A stretch of 47,124 nt of DNA from Candidatus Puniceispirillum sp. (GCA_028383305.1 JAOEVD010000019.1:1-47124), one strand, 5' to 3'; shown: positions 1 through 8,989, counted from the first letter of the stretch. Numbers and translations are program-made. The notes: a model not told the origin generated them from the letters alone.

Positions 1-840
1 GCTTATTGCCCGTGGGTCTTTTGGTGGTTCGCGCAGCGCGATGAAAGCGCCGCCATCACTGATCGCATCTTTATGAAAATCAGTAACACGGCGGCTGGAT
101 TTGGTTCCCTTTACGATAAATTCCTGGCGGTCAGGCTGAACACCGCCAATTGTTGCCAGAATGGAAACTGCCTGCCCGGTTTTCGATTCGAGCCGTGCCA
201 GAACCGCGGTTTCGCATAAGGGCGGATCATCAGGATATGTTGTATGTGCCGATATAAGTGATAAAGGCCCCAGAACGCGTTCGGTGAAAAACAGAAAATG
301 GGAAATCACTTCGCGGGTCATGCCGCCCTCGGCACGGAACCGCAGCCAATCAGCCCCCTTTTGCCATTGGCGTGGCCATGCGGGATAGGTCACGATAATA
401 TCAACTCCAAGCAAGTCACCCATCTCGCCGCGGTCTTTTGCCGCTAATAAATCGGTCAAGGCGACACCTGATGCTTGCGTAAAATTCACCGCAACAGGAA
501 CATTATGGGCTTGCAATCTGGCCACAAGCTTTGCGCTATCGTCAAAATTGATGCCAAACGGTTTTTCCAGAAACAGGGCTTTGCCCGCCGCTGCCGCCGC
601 AAGCGCATAGGGTTCGCGAACCGCCGGTGGGCAGGCAAGATATACCAGATCCGCTTTGCTGATGGCGTCACTTGCGCTATTCATGATCTTTGATTGTGGG
701 TCTAAAACCATTGCCTGATGGCAAGCAGATTCATCTGGATCCCATAAATAATCAGGTTCGAAATTTTGGTGCAGCCGCATATGGGTAAGCATTCGCTGTC
801 CCATGATGCCCAACCCGATGATTGCTACTTTTACTGCCAT
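1..840 (-). CDS. Gfo/Idh/MocA family NAD(P)-dependent oxidoreductase, C-terminus cut by window edge
   Basis: The reading frame opens at ATG 840 and stays open for 280 codons to the left edge, so the C-terminus lies outside the window. The N-terminus is a Rossmann fold with a GLGIMG dinucleotide-binding loop (residues 9-14), and the family signature EKPFG sits at residues 92-96; its Lys is the usual catalytic base region. Members oxidise sugar, polyol or cyclitol hydroxyls with NAD(P). It is the last visible gene of a minus-strand operon behind a shikimate-dehydrogenase-like gene (156-nt gap) and the TRAP genes, which suggests oxidation of the imported compound. The substrate cannot be read from the sequence. 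A second member of this family heads the same operon. Confidence 0.88.
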   Translation of the reverse strand, partial: MAVKVAIIGLGIMGQRMLTHMRLHQNFEPDYLWDPDESACHQAMVLDPQSKIMNSASDAISKADLVYLACPPAVREPYALAAAAAGKALFLEKPFGINFDDSAKLVARLQAHNVPVAVNFTQASGVALTDLLAAKDRGEMGDLLGVDIIVTYPAWPRQWQKGADWLRFRAEGGMTREVISHFLFFTERVLGPLSLISAHTTYPDDPPLCETAVLARLESKTGQAVSILATIGGVQPDRQEFIVKGTKSSRRVTDFHKDAISDGGAFIALREPPKDPRAIS

Positions 841-996
841 GGTCGCAGCCTTTTTTTTTCAAGTTTTTGTCGAATGGCTTGCCGGATTTTGTCTGATCGT
901 TTTGACAGGCTAGCATTAAGGTGAGTCGATGACTATCCGCATATAACGACAACAGCTATCTAAGCTGCCTTTCCTGTAAGGTGGTAATCGAGGTGT

Positions 997-1845
997 CTAG
1001 GAATTGCCTGTGGGACAAAGCGCTCTGACTAGGGCATCTCTCAGCGCCATTTCATCTATTACGTCAAATCCGGTGAAGATTGAAAAGGCGTCAACACCCT
1101 GATGAAAAAATAGCTCAAACCCGGAAATGAACGCAATTCCGCGCGCGTCGATCAATTGTTTGAACGGCGTTTCAACTGGCTGATATACAGCATCAAAGGC
1201 CCAGTCAAAATCGGTTGGGATTAGTCTCTCGGGAAGTGGCAGCCCGCCATAGCCATGCATGCCGGCCGGACTGCAATTGACGCATGCGTCAAATGCTGGC
1301 AGCGCGTTTGCATCGGCAACCATGGCAAGGCCGGGTACAAATTGATTGATCGCTTTTACAAATCTTTCCGCCTTATGCTGATCAGTGTCGAGAATTGTTA
1401 GTGCGCTAGCGCCAAGTTGCGTTAGCGCAAACCCGATTGATCGACCAACACCGCCAGCGCCAATCAATAAAACATGGCCTGCCTTCAGATCGCCACGCGC
1501 GGCGCGATAACTTTTCAAAAATCCGGTAAAATCGGTGTTTGCGCCGAACAGCCCATTGGGTTCAAAACAAATCGTATTCACCGACCCCAATTGCCGGATC
1601 GCTGGATCATTAATATCGACATAGCCAAAGGCACGTTCCTTATAGGGCAATGTCACATTGACCCCGCGAAAACCGGAATTGCGCGCAAAGGCCAGGGCAG
1701 CGTCAAAATCAAAGCCTTTTTCAGCAGGAATAATCAACTCATAGCTAAGGTCGATTCCATGTTGGGCGGCAGCGATAAGATGCAATTTTGGTGCGCTCGA
1801 CGAGCGGATGTTATCACCAATTAGACCGAATTTTACCGTCTGCAT
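997..1845 (-). CDS. aroE: Shikimate dehydrogenase-like protein (AroE family)
   Basis: This 282-residue protein has the normal length and motif order of AroE: a substrate-binding SSSAPKLH segment near residues 15-22 (a variant of the usual SxSP..H), NVTLPYKE at 63-70 with catalytic Lys69, ANTD at 102-105 with catalytic Asp105, and the nucleotide loop GAGGVG at 129-134. AroE enzymes interconvert 3-dehydroshikimate and shikimate; relatives act on quinate or other cyclitol acids. It lies 29 nt downstream of dctM and is co-directional with the TRAP genes and two Gfo/Idh dehydrogenases, so a catabolic quinate/shikimate-type role is at least as likely as aromatic amino acid synthesis. Family assignment is firm; substrate and pathway are inferred. 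Confidence 0.85.
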   Translation of the reverse strand: MQTVKFGLIGDNIRSSSAPKLHLIAAAQHGIDLSYELIIPAEKGFDFDAALAFARNSGFRGVNVTLPYKERAFGYVDINDPAIRQLGSVNTICFEPNGLFGANTDFTGFLKSYRAARGDLKAGHVLLIGAGGVGRSIGFALTQLGASALTILDTDQHKAERFVKAINQFVPGLAMVADANALPAFDACVNCSPAGMHGYGGLPLPERLIPTDFDWAFDAVYQPVETPFKQLIDARGIAFISGFELFFHQGVDAFSIFTGFDVIDEMALRDALVRALCPTGNS

Positions 1846-1874
1846 TAGGCTTGGCTCATTATCATGCTGTGTAC

Positions 1875-3164
1875 CTAATATCCTAGCGCCCGTGGGAGAA
1901 ATAAGACAATTTCTGGGAACATGATCATCGCCAATAGAGCAAAGAGCAGCACTGCAAGGAATATCCAGATTTCGCCAATAATTTCTCTTAGTGGAATTTG
2001 GGTAACAGCACTAATGACAAATAACAGAATCCCATAAGGTGGGGTTATCAATCCGATCATCGCATTCACCACAATGACCACACCAAAATGGACAAGGTCT
2101 ATCCCTAGCTGTGTACAAGTTGGGATAAATAACGGCACAATCACCAGAATAATCACTGTTGCGTCAAGTACGCATCCCAACAGCAAGACCAGTAGATTCA
2201 CCAGTAACATAAAGGCAAGCGGGCTGATTTCTGCGCCTGCAAAAAGCGCTGAAATCATCTGCGGTACATTTTCTTGGATGACCACATATGTCAAAATCAT
2301 CGACGCACCGATTACCAAGCCAACCGAGGCGGCTGAACGTGCTGACTCGACAAATACTTCAATCAGCGTTTTCATCTTTAACGCCCGATACAGCCCTGCA
2401 GCCACAATCAGCGCATAAAGCGCAGCAATCGCCGCAGCTTCGGTCGGGGTCGTGACACCCGAATAAATGCCGGTTAACAATATCACCGGCATCAATAATG
2501 CGGGTGCCGCACGAACAGTTATGCCTGGAATTTTGCCAAGCGGCACCGGCGCTTCATATCCGAAATCACGACGGTTCGAAATCACCGCATTGATGGCCAT
2601 CAAGACACCGCCCATGAATAACCCCGGAATGATTCCGGCAAGGAATAGGCTGCTAATTGATGCATTTGAAACTAGCGCATAAAGAACCATTGGTATGGAT
2701 GGCGGGATGATCGGGCCAATGGTTGCTGTGGCGGCGGTAATGGCTGCTGCATAGCCACGACTATATCCACCGCTTTTCCGCATCATATCGATAATGATCC
2801 GGCCGATGCCAGCCGCATCAGCAACGGCCGAGCCAGACATTCCCGAAAAGATCAGGCTTGTCACAACATTGACATGGCCTAAACCGCCACGAAAGCGGCC
2901 AACAAGCGCGACACAAAAATTCAGCAATCTGTCTGAAATTGATCCGGCATTCATAATATTTGCCGACACGATGAACAGCGGAACCGCCAATAACAAGAAC
3001 CCGTCAAAAAGACGCTGAACCATGGTTTCACCGGCGATCGCCAAATCCTGTCCGGCAACACCAAGATAAACCAATACTCCGACCAGAATGGCAAAGGCGA
3101 CTGGCAAGCCGAGCGCGGCGCTGCCAAACAGGGTCAATATGCTGATAATCAGCTCAAAGCTCAC
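1875..3164 (-). CDS. dctM: TRAP transporter large membrane subunit (DctM)
   Basis: This 429-residue, very hydrophobic protein has the glycine- and proline-rich repeats of DctM, including IGPIIPPSIPMVLYA near residue 150 and GLITPPYGILLFV near 375. About a dozen membrane helices are expected. DctM forms the Na+-coupled translocation channel of tripartite ATP-independent periplasmic transporters. Its start overlaps the end of dctQ by 4 nt (ATGA arrangement), which indicates translational coupling. The three TRAP genes run dctP-dctQ-dctM within an operon headed by a dehydrogenase. Length is typical of the family and no key region looks missing. Confidence 0.93.
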   Translation of the reverse strand: MSFELIISILTLFGSAALGLPVAFAILVGVLVYLGVAGQDLAIAGETMVQRLFDGFLLLAVPLFIVSANIMNAGSISDRLLNFCVALVGRFRGGLGHVNVVTSLIFSGMSGSAVADAAGIGRIIIDMMRKSGGYSRGYAAAITAATATIGPIIPPSIPMVLYALVSNASISSLFLAGIIPGLFMGGVLMAINAVISNRRDFGYEAPVPLGKIPGITVRAAPALLMPVILLTGIYSGVTTPTEAAAIAALYALIVAAGLYRALKMKTLIEVFVESARSAASVGLVIGASMILTYVVIQENVPQMISALFAGAEISPLAFMLLVNLLVLLLGCVLDATVIILVIVPLFIPTCTQLGIDLVHFGVVIVVNAMIGLITPPYGILLFVISAVTQIPLREIIGEIWIFLAVLLFALLAMIMFPEIVLFLPRALGY

Positions 3165-3766
3165 GACAAGCTGCCATTATTGCGCGATATTCCTTTTGGG
3201 CTTTCACCGCTTTTGCTGCTGATTTCACCAAATAATTGATAAAGCCGCATGCCCGATCGCAAGATTGTTACAACCATGAATAAAACAACCGGCGCAAACA
3301 GCCATTTGATAGCGATCTTCTCTCCAGAGATTGGCAAAATAATCGTCTGGATTTTTTTCAACTCCATCAGGCGGCTACCAAAAATAGCATCAAAAGTCGG
3401 GCCGAGCGCATAGGCAAAAACACTCATCAGCAAGCTGGCGGTGATAACCGCAAAAATACGGCGCCACCGCAAGGGAACAGCGTTATAAAAAACATCGAAA
3501 GTGACATGATTCCTGTCTTGCAAGGCAAATGAACAGCCAATAAAAATCAACCATACCCATAATAAAGAAATCAGATTGACCGTCCAGCCGATTGGCACCA
3601 ATGAAGCCATCCAGCTTTCGACAACGCTAAAGGGTGCTAGCCAGGCAATCTTTGGGGCATAGCGGGTAAAAATCTGTAATAGAAAAGTGATAAAAATCAC
3701 CGCAAGTAAAATGGCGGTGATTAATTCGGCGATGCGGGTGAGACTATTTCTCAATTTTGAAAACAT
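3161..3766 (-). CDS. dctQ: TRAP transporter small membrane subunit (DctQ)
   Basis: This 201-residue protein has four predicted membrane helices in the DctQ arrangement (about residues 13-33, 58-80, 100-125 and 153-172). The WVWLIFIGCSFALQDRNHV stretch in the middle matches the family's conserved second-helix region, where Trp, Gly and Ala lead into an R-x-H-V segment. DctQ bridges the periplasmic binding protein and DctM. It sits between dctP (29-nt gap) and dctM (4-nt overlap). At about 200 residues it is at the longer end of the family because of a basic and serine-rich tail of about 20 residues. Confidence 0.9.
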   Translation of the reverse strand: MFSKLRNSLTRIAELITAILLAVIFITFLLQIFTRYAPKIAWLAPFSVVESWMASLVPIGWTVNLISLLWVWLIFIGCSFALQDRNHVTFDVFYNAVPLRWRRIFAVITASLLMSVFAYALGPTFDAIFGSRLMELKKIQTIILPISGEKIAIKWLFAPVVLFMVVTILRSGMRLYQLFGEISSKSGESPKGISRNNGSLS

Positions 3767-3795
3767 TCAATCCCCCGCATCACCTTTGATCGTGT

Positions 3796-4803
3796 TTAGT
3801 TTCCTAGCGCGTTGATCTTGTTCAAAACACCAGCAGGCCAGCTTTTGGCCACATCACTGCCCGCATATTGAGCCTGTACATGCTCGCGGAAAGCTTTCAG
3901 GTCTGGTGTATAGATTTCCACACCCTGACTTCTGATAAACTCGGCCAAGTTGTTCTCTTTGTCCAACTGTTTCAACCGGCCATAGGCCGCTGCCGCATCA
4001 GCCGCACGTTGTACAGCAAGCTTTTGATCTGCGCTTAAGCCATCCCAAGTCTTTTTTGAGAAAGCAATATAGTTCAGGTCAACAAGATGTGATGTCAAAG
4101 AAATCTGCTTGGTCACTTCATAGAATTTTTTGTCAACAACTGTTGGCAAAGGATTGTCTTGCCCATCAACGGCGCCGGTTGAAAGTGCGGTATAAACCTC
4201 GTTGAATGACAGCGGGGTAGGCGATGCGCCAAGCGCTTTGCCAAGGAATTGCCATGCGTCAGTACCCGGCATGCGCAGGTTAACACCAGCCAGATCAGAT
4301 GGCTTCATGATGTTCTTTTCGCTTCTTGGAAAGCGCAGATTTACATGACGGCGTCCAAGATACATAACCGATAACAGCTTTACACCAAGCTCATCTTCGG
4401 CCTTTTTCTTGAAATCATCCATCAGCGGATTGTTGAAAACGCGAACCTGATGTGCTGCATCCTGATGGACATAGCCGGTCGCAAAGATCGAAAATTCTGG
4501 GAAGAACTGAGCCAGCTCCTGCGCAGATGCAATCGACATGGTTACGTTGCCGCGGCTGATAGCTTCAAGCTCGGTTCCTTGTGCAAATAGCGAACCGTTA
4601 TAACCCGCCTTATAGTTGGCAAAGCCAGCAACCATTGGGGCAAAAACTTCGCGCATCGCCACTGACCGCATATCTGTTTCGGATGCCGATGTGGCCATCG
4701 TAAAGGTCATATCCGCAGCATGACTGTTTGCTGACATGCCTCCAATCAGGCTAAATGCGACCATTGCGGCCATTGCCGTACGGCGTTTGATTTTAATCAT
4801 CAT
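3796..4803 (-). CDS. dctP: TRAP transporter periplasmic binding protein (DctP)
   Basis: This 335-residue protein begins with a classical signal peptide (basic MMIKIKRR, hydrophobic core, cleavage after SHAA around residue 30). The mature part has the DctP signature region around residues 165-215: GVNLRMPGTDAW, whose Arg contacts the carboxylate of most TRAP ligands, then ALSTGAVDGQDNPL. A strong AGGAGG Shine-Dalgarno 6-7 nt before the ATG fixes the start. The protein captures an organic acid in the periplasm and delivers it to DctQM encoded just downstream. The ligand is unknown; the operon's dehydrogenases point to a sugar acid or cyclitol acid. Confidence 0.93.
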   Translation of the reverse strand: MMIKIKRRTAMAAMVAFSLIGGMSANSHAADMTFTMATSASETDMRSVAMREVFAPMVAGFANYKAGYNGSLFAQGTELEAISRGNVTMSIASAQELAQFFPEFSIFATGYVHQDAAHQVRVFNNPLMDDFKKKAEDELGVKLLSVMYLGRRHVNLRFPRSEKNIMKPSDLAGVNLRMPGTDAWQFLGKALGASPTPLSFNEVYTALSTGAVDGQDNPLPTVVDKKFYEVTKQISLTSHLVDLNYIAFSKKTWDGLSADQKLAVQRAADAAAAYGRLKQLDKENNLAEFIRSQGVEIYTPDLKAFREHVQAQYAGSDVAKSWPAGVLNKINALGN

Positions 4804-4836
4804 ATTCTTCCTCCTAAGGTGATTAATTGACGCCGG

Positions 4837-6048
4837 TTATGGCGACTGGTTAGTCCAAGCTGAATCAGCTTTAACATGGGCTCTTGCTTTGGCAGTAAAG
4901 CGCATGTTTTCCTCTGCTGCCGTTTTATCGACAGCAATCAAGTCAGCGGGACAAATCGCCCTGCCAGTTTTTGCAGCTTCGCGCATTGCATCAATAACCG
5001 CGAGAGTGCAAAGCCCCTCGTATCCTGAAACCAATGGATTTGCTTCGCCTTGGATTACGGCAGCAAAATGCTTGATCTGATTGACCAGCGGGTCTGCCAT
5101 GGCAACCGAAAGTGTTGCCGAATCTATTGATGACCACCAATCAGGTTCACCCTCATGCTGCCAGATTTTCAAATCGGGAACTGACAAGGCGCCGCGGCTT
5201 CCACCAATTTGATAGGCGCTTTGTCCGGTGAAAGGATAGATGGGATATTCACCTGACGTTACTTCCCAGCTCCATGGCGATACAGCATTGTCCGAAACAC
5301 TCACCGTGCCCAGTGCGCCATTTTCAAACCTGAATATCGCTACCGCGACATCTTCAACATCATGACCTCGCGCCGAGGGTGCCATCATGGCTCTGACCTC
5401 AATGATCTCACCGCAAAGAAAACGTAAAAGATCAATATCATGCACAAGATTGATAGAAACTGGGCCAGCGCCATTTATTTTACGCCATGGAGCGGTTTCG
5501 AAATAGTCATTCGGTTTGGCGAACCAGCATTTCGCATCAACAACACGGATCTTGCCGATCAGGCCTTGGGTTAGAACACCTTTGGCTTTTTGAATGATTG
5601 GGTTGAATCGGCGATGATGACCGACCATGACCGGCACGCCCAAAGCATCGGATTTGCTGACAATCGACTGCGCTGCGGCAAGGTCATGTGCAATCGGCTT
5701 TTCGATCAGGACAGGGATTTCAGACTCGATGCAAGCCAATGCCTGTGACATATGCAAATTTGTTGGCGTTGAGAGAATAATGCCGTCTGGCCGGGTAGCA
5801 TTGATCATCGCGCAAAGATCATTATAGCTTTCAAAGCCCGCATTTGCGACTTGCGCTGTTATGGCATCATCAGCATCGACCACGGCACAAATCTCGACCG
5901 AACTGATCTGATTGATCGCCGCTGCATGGCGCCGGCCAACCAAGCCCATCCCAACAATCGCCAGCCGCGATCTTTCACCAGCGCCAGCTTTGCTAGCGCG
6001 AGACACCGACAATAGATCAGCAAGTGGCTGCTCTGCAACGGTTGCCAT
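4837..6048 (-). CDS. Gfo/Idh/MocA family oxidoreductase, first gene of the TRAP operon
   Basis: The enzyme has the Rossmann loop GMGLVG soon after its N-terminus, PVLIEKPIAHD (the EKP catalytic signature) about 100 residues later, and a HDIDLLRF motif with the His and Asp seen in sugar and inositol dehydrogenases. It probably oxidises or epimerises the imported substrate with NAD(P). The frame is open up to 6126, but codons 1-26 from there would overlap the inverted-repeat operator at 6101-6159, so the ATG at 6048 (403 residues) is preferred; its ribosome site is not strong. An extension of about 30 residues precedes the dinucleotide fold. The gene heads the minus-strand operon, 33 nt upstream of dctP. 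Confidence 0.87.
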   Translation of the reverse strand: MATVAEQPLADLLSVSRASKAGAGERSRLAIVGMGLVGRRHAAAINQISSVEICAVVDADDAITAQVANAGFESYNDLCAMINATRPDGIILSTPTNLHMSQALACIESEIPVLIEKPIAHDLAAAQSIVSKSDALGVPVMVGHHRRFNPIIQKAKGVLTQGLIGKIRVVDAKCWFAKPNDYFETAPWRKINGAGPVSINLVHDIDLLRFLCGEIIEVRAMMAPSARGHDVEDVAVAIFRFENGALGTVSVSDNAVSPWSWEVTSGEYPIYPFTGQSAYQIGGSRGALSVPDLKIWQHEGEPDWWSSIDSATLSVAMADPLVNQIKHFAAVIQGEANPLVSGYEGLCTLAVIDAMREAAKTGRAICPADLIAVDKTAAEENMRFTAKARAHVKADSAWTNQSP

Positions 6049-6100
6049 TACAGCCGCGCTCGACAAAAAATCGGCAGTCGCACGCCATATATTCTCAAAA

Positions 6101-6159
6101 ATTTCATACAAACCACATAATATCATATACTTTGGGGAATCAAGGTTTTTGTATGATAT
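6101..6159. promoter_or_regulatory. Divergent promoter with inverted-repeat operator, probably for the GntR regulator
   Basis: ATTTCATACAAA (6101-6112) is repeated in inverted orientation as TTTGTATGATAT (6148-6159), with one mismatch in 12. A further half-site, ATATCATATAC (6120-6130), lies between them. The sites fall between the divergent TRAP operon and the GntR gene at 6237. FCD-type GntR proteins typically bind such AT-rich dyads near their own genes. Binding is inferred, the repeats are visible. Confidence 0.6.
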
Positions 6160-6236
6160 CTAGGAGATTAACCCTATTGTCGATCTGGGCTAATATGGGG
6201 ACCTGCCGTTTTCAGCGACCGTAATTGAGGCAATTG

Positions 6237-6923
6237 ATGCATAACACTCATGGTAAACTTAATTTTCTTGGAAGTGCGCCACATAACACTGTTGCCAATG
6301 CCACATATGAACGGCTTAAGCATGACATCATCTTTGGAAAGCTGAAACCGGGTGCTAAGCTGAAGCTGGAGACATTGAAAGATGAATATGCTGCCAGCGT
6401 ATCGACCTTGCGTGAAACGCTTAACCGACTGACCAGCGAGGGGTTTGTTTCGGCCGCCGAACAGCGTGGCTTTTTCGTGAGTCCAGTATCTGCTAATGAC
6501 CTGAATGAAATTGCAAATTTGCGGATTTTGCTTGAATGCCATGCGTTACAGGAATCTTTACAAAATGGTGATGATGATTGGGAAGCCGATGTTGCTGGCG
6601 CCTATCACAAACTCAGCACCACCGAAGCTGTTATGAAAAATGGAAATGACGCAGATTTAGAAACCTGGAAGGAATATGATTGGCAATTCCATCTTTCTCT
6701 GATCCGCGCCTGTAATTCGACCAATCTTCTTGGGCTTCATGCAACATTATTTGGCAAATATCTTCGCTATCAAATATTGGTTCTGACCTATCGCGGTGAA
6801 GTGGCACGACAAGAGCATAAAGCGCTTTTCGAAGCTGCTATCGCGCGCGATGCCAATGCCGCAACAAAATTACTGACCCAGCATATTATGAACGGTTTAA
6901 CGCACACCCTAGAATATATGTAA
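6237..6923 (+). CDS. GntR family transcriptional regulator, FadR/FCD type
   Basis: This 228-residue protein has an N-terminal winged helix (about residues 15-82), with a recognition segment ending in STLRETLNRLTSEGFV and the wing QRGFFVSPVS. A helical FCD effector domain follows, with the spaced histidines (QFHLSLIRAC, QEHKALFEA, LLTQHI) that bind metal and carboxylate ligands in this class. An upstream in-frame TTG exists, but ATG 6237 has a GAGG ribosome site 6 nt before it and is preferred. The gene diverges from the TRAP operon across an inverted repeat, so it most likely represses uptake and catabolism until a pathway acid binds. Confidence 0.9.
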   Translation: MHNTHGKLNFLGSAPHNTVANATYERLKHDIIFGKLKPGAKLKLETLKDEYAASVSTLRETLNRLTSEGFVSAAEQRGFFVSPVSANDLNEIANLRILLECHALQESLQNGDDDWEADVAGAYHKLSTTEAVMKNGNDADLETWKEYDWQFHLSLIRACNSTNLLGLHATLFGKYLRYQILVLTYRGEVARQEHKALFEAAIARDANAATKLLTQHIMNGLTHTLEYM

Positions 6924-6961
6924 CGCGGCATATCAGGTAAACGCCCAAAAGCATTCGTCCA

Positions 6962-7888
6962 TCAAATGATGTGCCCAGTTTTCAAAAACGCGTCAATCTC
7001 GCCGCATGATGGTATTGATGCCGCCGCTCCGCGCCGAGTAACCGAAATCGCACTGGCTGCAGTGGCAAACCGCACTGCCTGATCAAAAGACATATCCTTG
7101 GCAAGGCTGGCAGCGAGAGCGCCGTTAAAACAATCACCAGCCGCAACGCTGTCTATCGCCTGTACATTGAATGGTGGCACAAATACCGGGTCTCGGCCGA
7201 CTTCACAATAGACAGCGCCGCGCTTTCCAAGGGTTATCACAATTTTTTTTGAACCTCGGCTGCATAAATGCGCTGCGGCACGGCGAGCATCATCTATTGT
7301 CACGATTTTGTCTGTACCCAGCGCGCGCGCCTCATCCTCATTCGGAGTGATGATGTCAGCCAGTGTCAAAAGGCTGTCAAGGCTGGTGTCGGGTATTGGT
7401 GCCGGATCAACGATTGTTAGGGCTTGGGCTGATCGCGCTTTTTGCAACGCTGAAACCGTAACCGCAATCGGCGTTTCCAATTGAAATAAAGCAATTTTTG
7501 CTCCTTCAAAAAACAGTGAATCCGGCTCGGTGTCCGGCCAGTCCATATTCGCGCCCCCGCAAACGGTAATCGAATTATTGGCAGCTTTATCAATATGGAT
7601 CAAAGCCATGCCAGTAGCACTATTGCTATGGGTGCGGATATGCGCGGTGGATAGGCCATAGCGCTGAATTTCGGAACAGAAAAATCGGCCAAACGGGTCA
7701 TCACCAACCATCGCCATGAATCGAACACCACCGCGGTAAATCGAACGTGCTGCAACGGCCTGATTGGCACCTTTGCCGCCAATATTAATCTGTTGACCGC
7801 GCGCGTGAATGGTTTGCCCACTATCTGGCAATTCATCAACATTGACCGTAATATCTATATTGGCCGATCCGAATATCGCAATCGTCAT
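6962..7888 (-). CDS. PfkB family carbohydrate kinase, ribokinase-like
   Basis: This 308-residue protein has the two PfkB signatures: GGKGANQA at residues 37-44 and a C-terminal DSVAAGDCFNGAL block near residue 250 carrying the catalytic Asp and anion hole. Overall it resembles ribokinase more closely than KDG or fructose kinases (IDITVNVDELP, FMAMVGDDPFG). The enzyme phosphorylates a sugar or sugar derivative using ATP in the cytoplasm. Its start overlaps the stop of the DapA-family gene by 4 nt (ATGA), so the two are translationally coupled. It converges on the GntR gene with a 38-nt gap and no visible terminator. The exact sugar is unknown. Confidence 0.9.
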   Translation of the reverse strand: MTIAIFGSANIDITVNVDELPDSGQTIHARGQQINIGGKGANQAVAARSIYRGGVRFMAMVGDDPFGRFFCSEIQRYGLSTAHIRTHSNSATGMALIHIDKAANNSITVCGGANMDWPDTEPDSLFFEGAKIALFQLETPIAVTVSALQKARSAQALTIVDPAPIPDTSLDSLLTLADIITPNEDEARALGTDKIVTIDDARRAAAHLCSRGSKKIVITLGKRGAVYCEVGRDPVFVPPFNVQAIDSVAAGDCFNGALAASLAKDMSFDQAVRFATAASAISVTRRGAAASIPSCGEIDAFLKTGHII

Positions 7889-8826
7889 TGGTGATCCCGC
7901 AAATTTGCAATTCTGGATCGGTATTGCACCGTACCGATTTCGATTTTTTCAAGGACAGCATCAAGCGCCCAGAAAGTTTTGGTAATATCATCGGGAACGG
8001 CACGGCTATAGACGCTTTTAAATCTGCCGCGACGCCTATGGTATAATTTTGCCAATTTCGGATAGCCCATATATTCGGTAGATGCCGCCAACGCCAAAAA
8101 TACCGCCATTTCAGCGGCTAAATCAGTATGTGATGGGCCAGCATCTTTTAGCCAGCGATATAGATCGGGATGGAAATTATTAAATACGCCACAAAAGCCA
8201 TCGGCTCCGGCCTTGAATGCGTCATGTGCAATCGTCGCATTGGCATTATTGATGGCTAGACCAGACCCATTGGCAAGACCAAGGCGGCGCGTCACAGTAT
8301 TAAGATCGCAAGACACGTCTTTGATCATCACAAAGCGGCGGTCATCAGCCAGAAATTTAATCTCGTCATCGGTTAGTAATCGCCGGAGTGGGGCAGGGCA
8401 TTCATATAAACCAAGTGGCAAATCATCTGGCAGGTTGTCGGTCGCCGCGGCAAGCGCGGTTCGAAAATGATCAAGCCCCTCATTATTCCTGTCGAGGCGA
8501 TTGCTGACAAGCACAAGACCATCAATGCCAGTTTTAGCCATCGCCAGCAATTCAGCCGCCTGATCGGACGCGTCGTCAGCAATATGACCCGATGCAACAA
8601 CAGGCACCCTGCCAGAGACGGCTTTAACGGTAAATCGGGCAAGCTCTGTTCGTTCTGCAAGCGTTAGAAATTGCATTTCGGATGATTGGCAAACCGCAAA
8701 AAGCCCTTCGGCACCTTTCTCAAGATACCAATCAATCAGTGCCTCAAGACTGCCCCAGTCAATCGCCCCCTGATCGTCAAAGGGGGTTAGCATTACCGGG
8801 ATGATTCCCTCAATTTTTTTCTTCAC
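7885..8826 (-). CDS. Dihydrodipicolinate synthase / N-acetylneuraminate lyase family aldolase
   Basis: This 313-residue protein is a class I TIM-barrel lyase of the DapA family. The Tyr of the GLYECP motif (Tyr141) and the Schiff-base Lys of FVMIKDVS (Lys169) are both in place. The usual GTTGE loop is replaced by CQSSE (residues 46-50), so it is not biosynthetic DHDPS. Catabolic relatives cleave or dehydrate 2-keto-3-deoxy sugar acids to pyruvate or an aldehyde. Translation appears to start at GTG 8826. It is coupled to the PfkB kinase and lies beside the TRAP locus, which supports a sugar-acid pathway. The reaction and substrate are inferred only at family level. Confidence 0.88.
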   Translation of the reverse strand: MKKKIEGIIPVMLTPFDDQGAIDWGSLEALIDWYLEKGAEGLFAVCQSSEMQFLTLAERTELARFTVKAVSGRVPVVASGHIADDASDQAAELLAMAKTGIDGLVLVSNRLDRNNEGLDHFRTALAAATDNLPDDLPLGLYECPAPLRRLLTDDEIKFLADDRRFVMIKDVSCDLNTVTRRLGLANGSGLAINNANATIAHDAFKAGADGFCGVFNNFHPDLYRWLKDAGPSHTDLAAEMAVFLALAASTEYMGYPKLAKLYHRRRGRFKSVYSRAVPDDITKTFWALDAVLEKIEIGTVQYRSRIANLRDHQ

Positions 8827-8989
8827 CTGCGGCTGCTTTCTTAATTATGAAAAGATGTTCAAAACCATAGCCTGCGCACAGTTTCAAATAAATACATCTT
8901 TTATGGCTGTGGGGCATGCGCTTTTCCCTGCCGCGTTTTATGCCTTAATCACGCGTGAACGATTTGCCAAAAACCGCCCAAAAGCGCGT

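Noticed and set aside
1474..1824. Plus-strand frame of 116 codons opposite the AroE-like gene
   Set aside because: It is fully antisense to a gene with all AroE motifs and its translation has no domain-like pattern, so it is a shadow.
6048..6126. Coding extension of the first TRAP-operon dehydrogenase to 6126
   Set aside because: It would overlap the inverted-repeat operator and adds sequence unlike the start of Gfo/Idh proteins.
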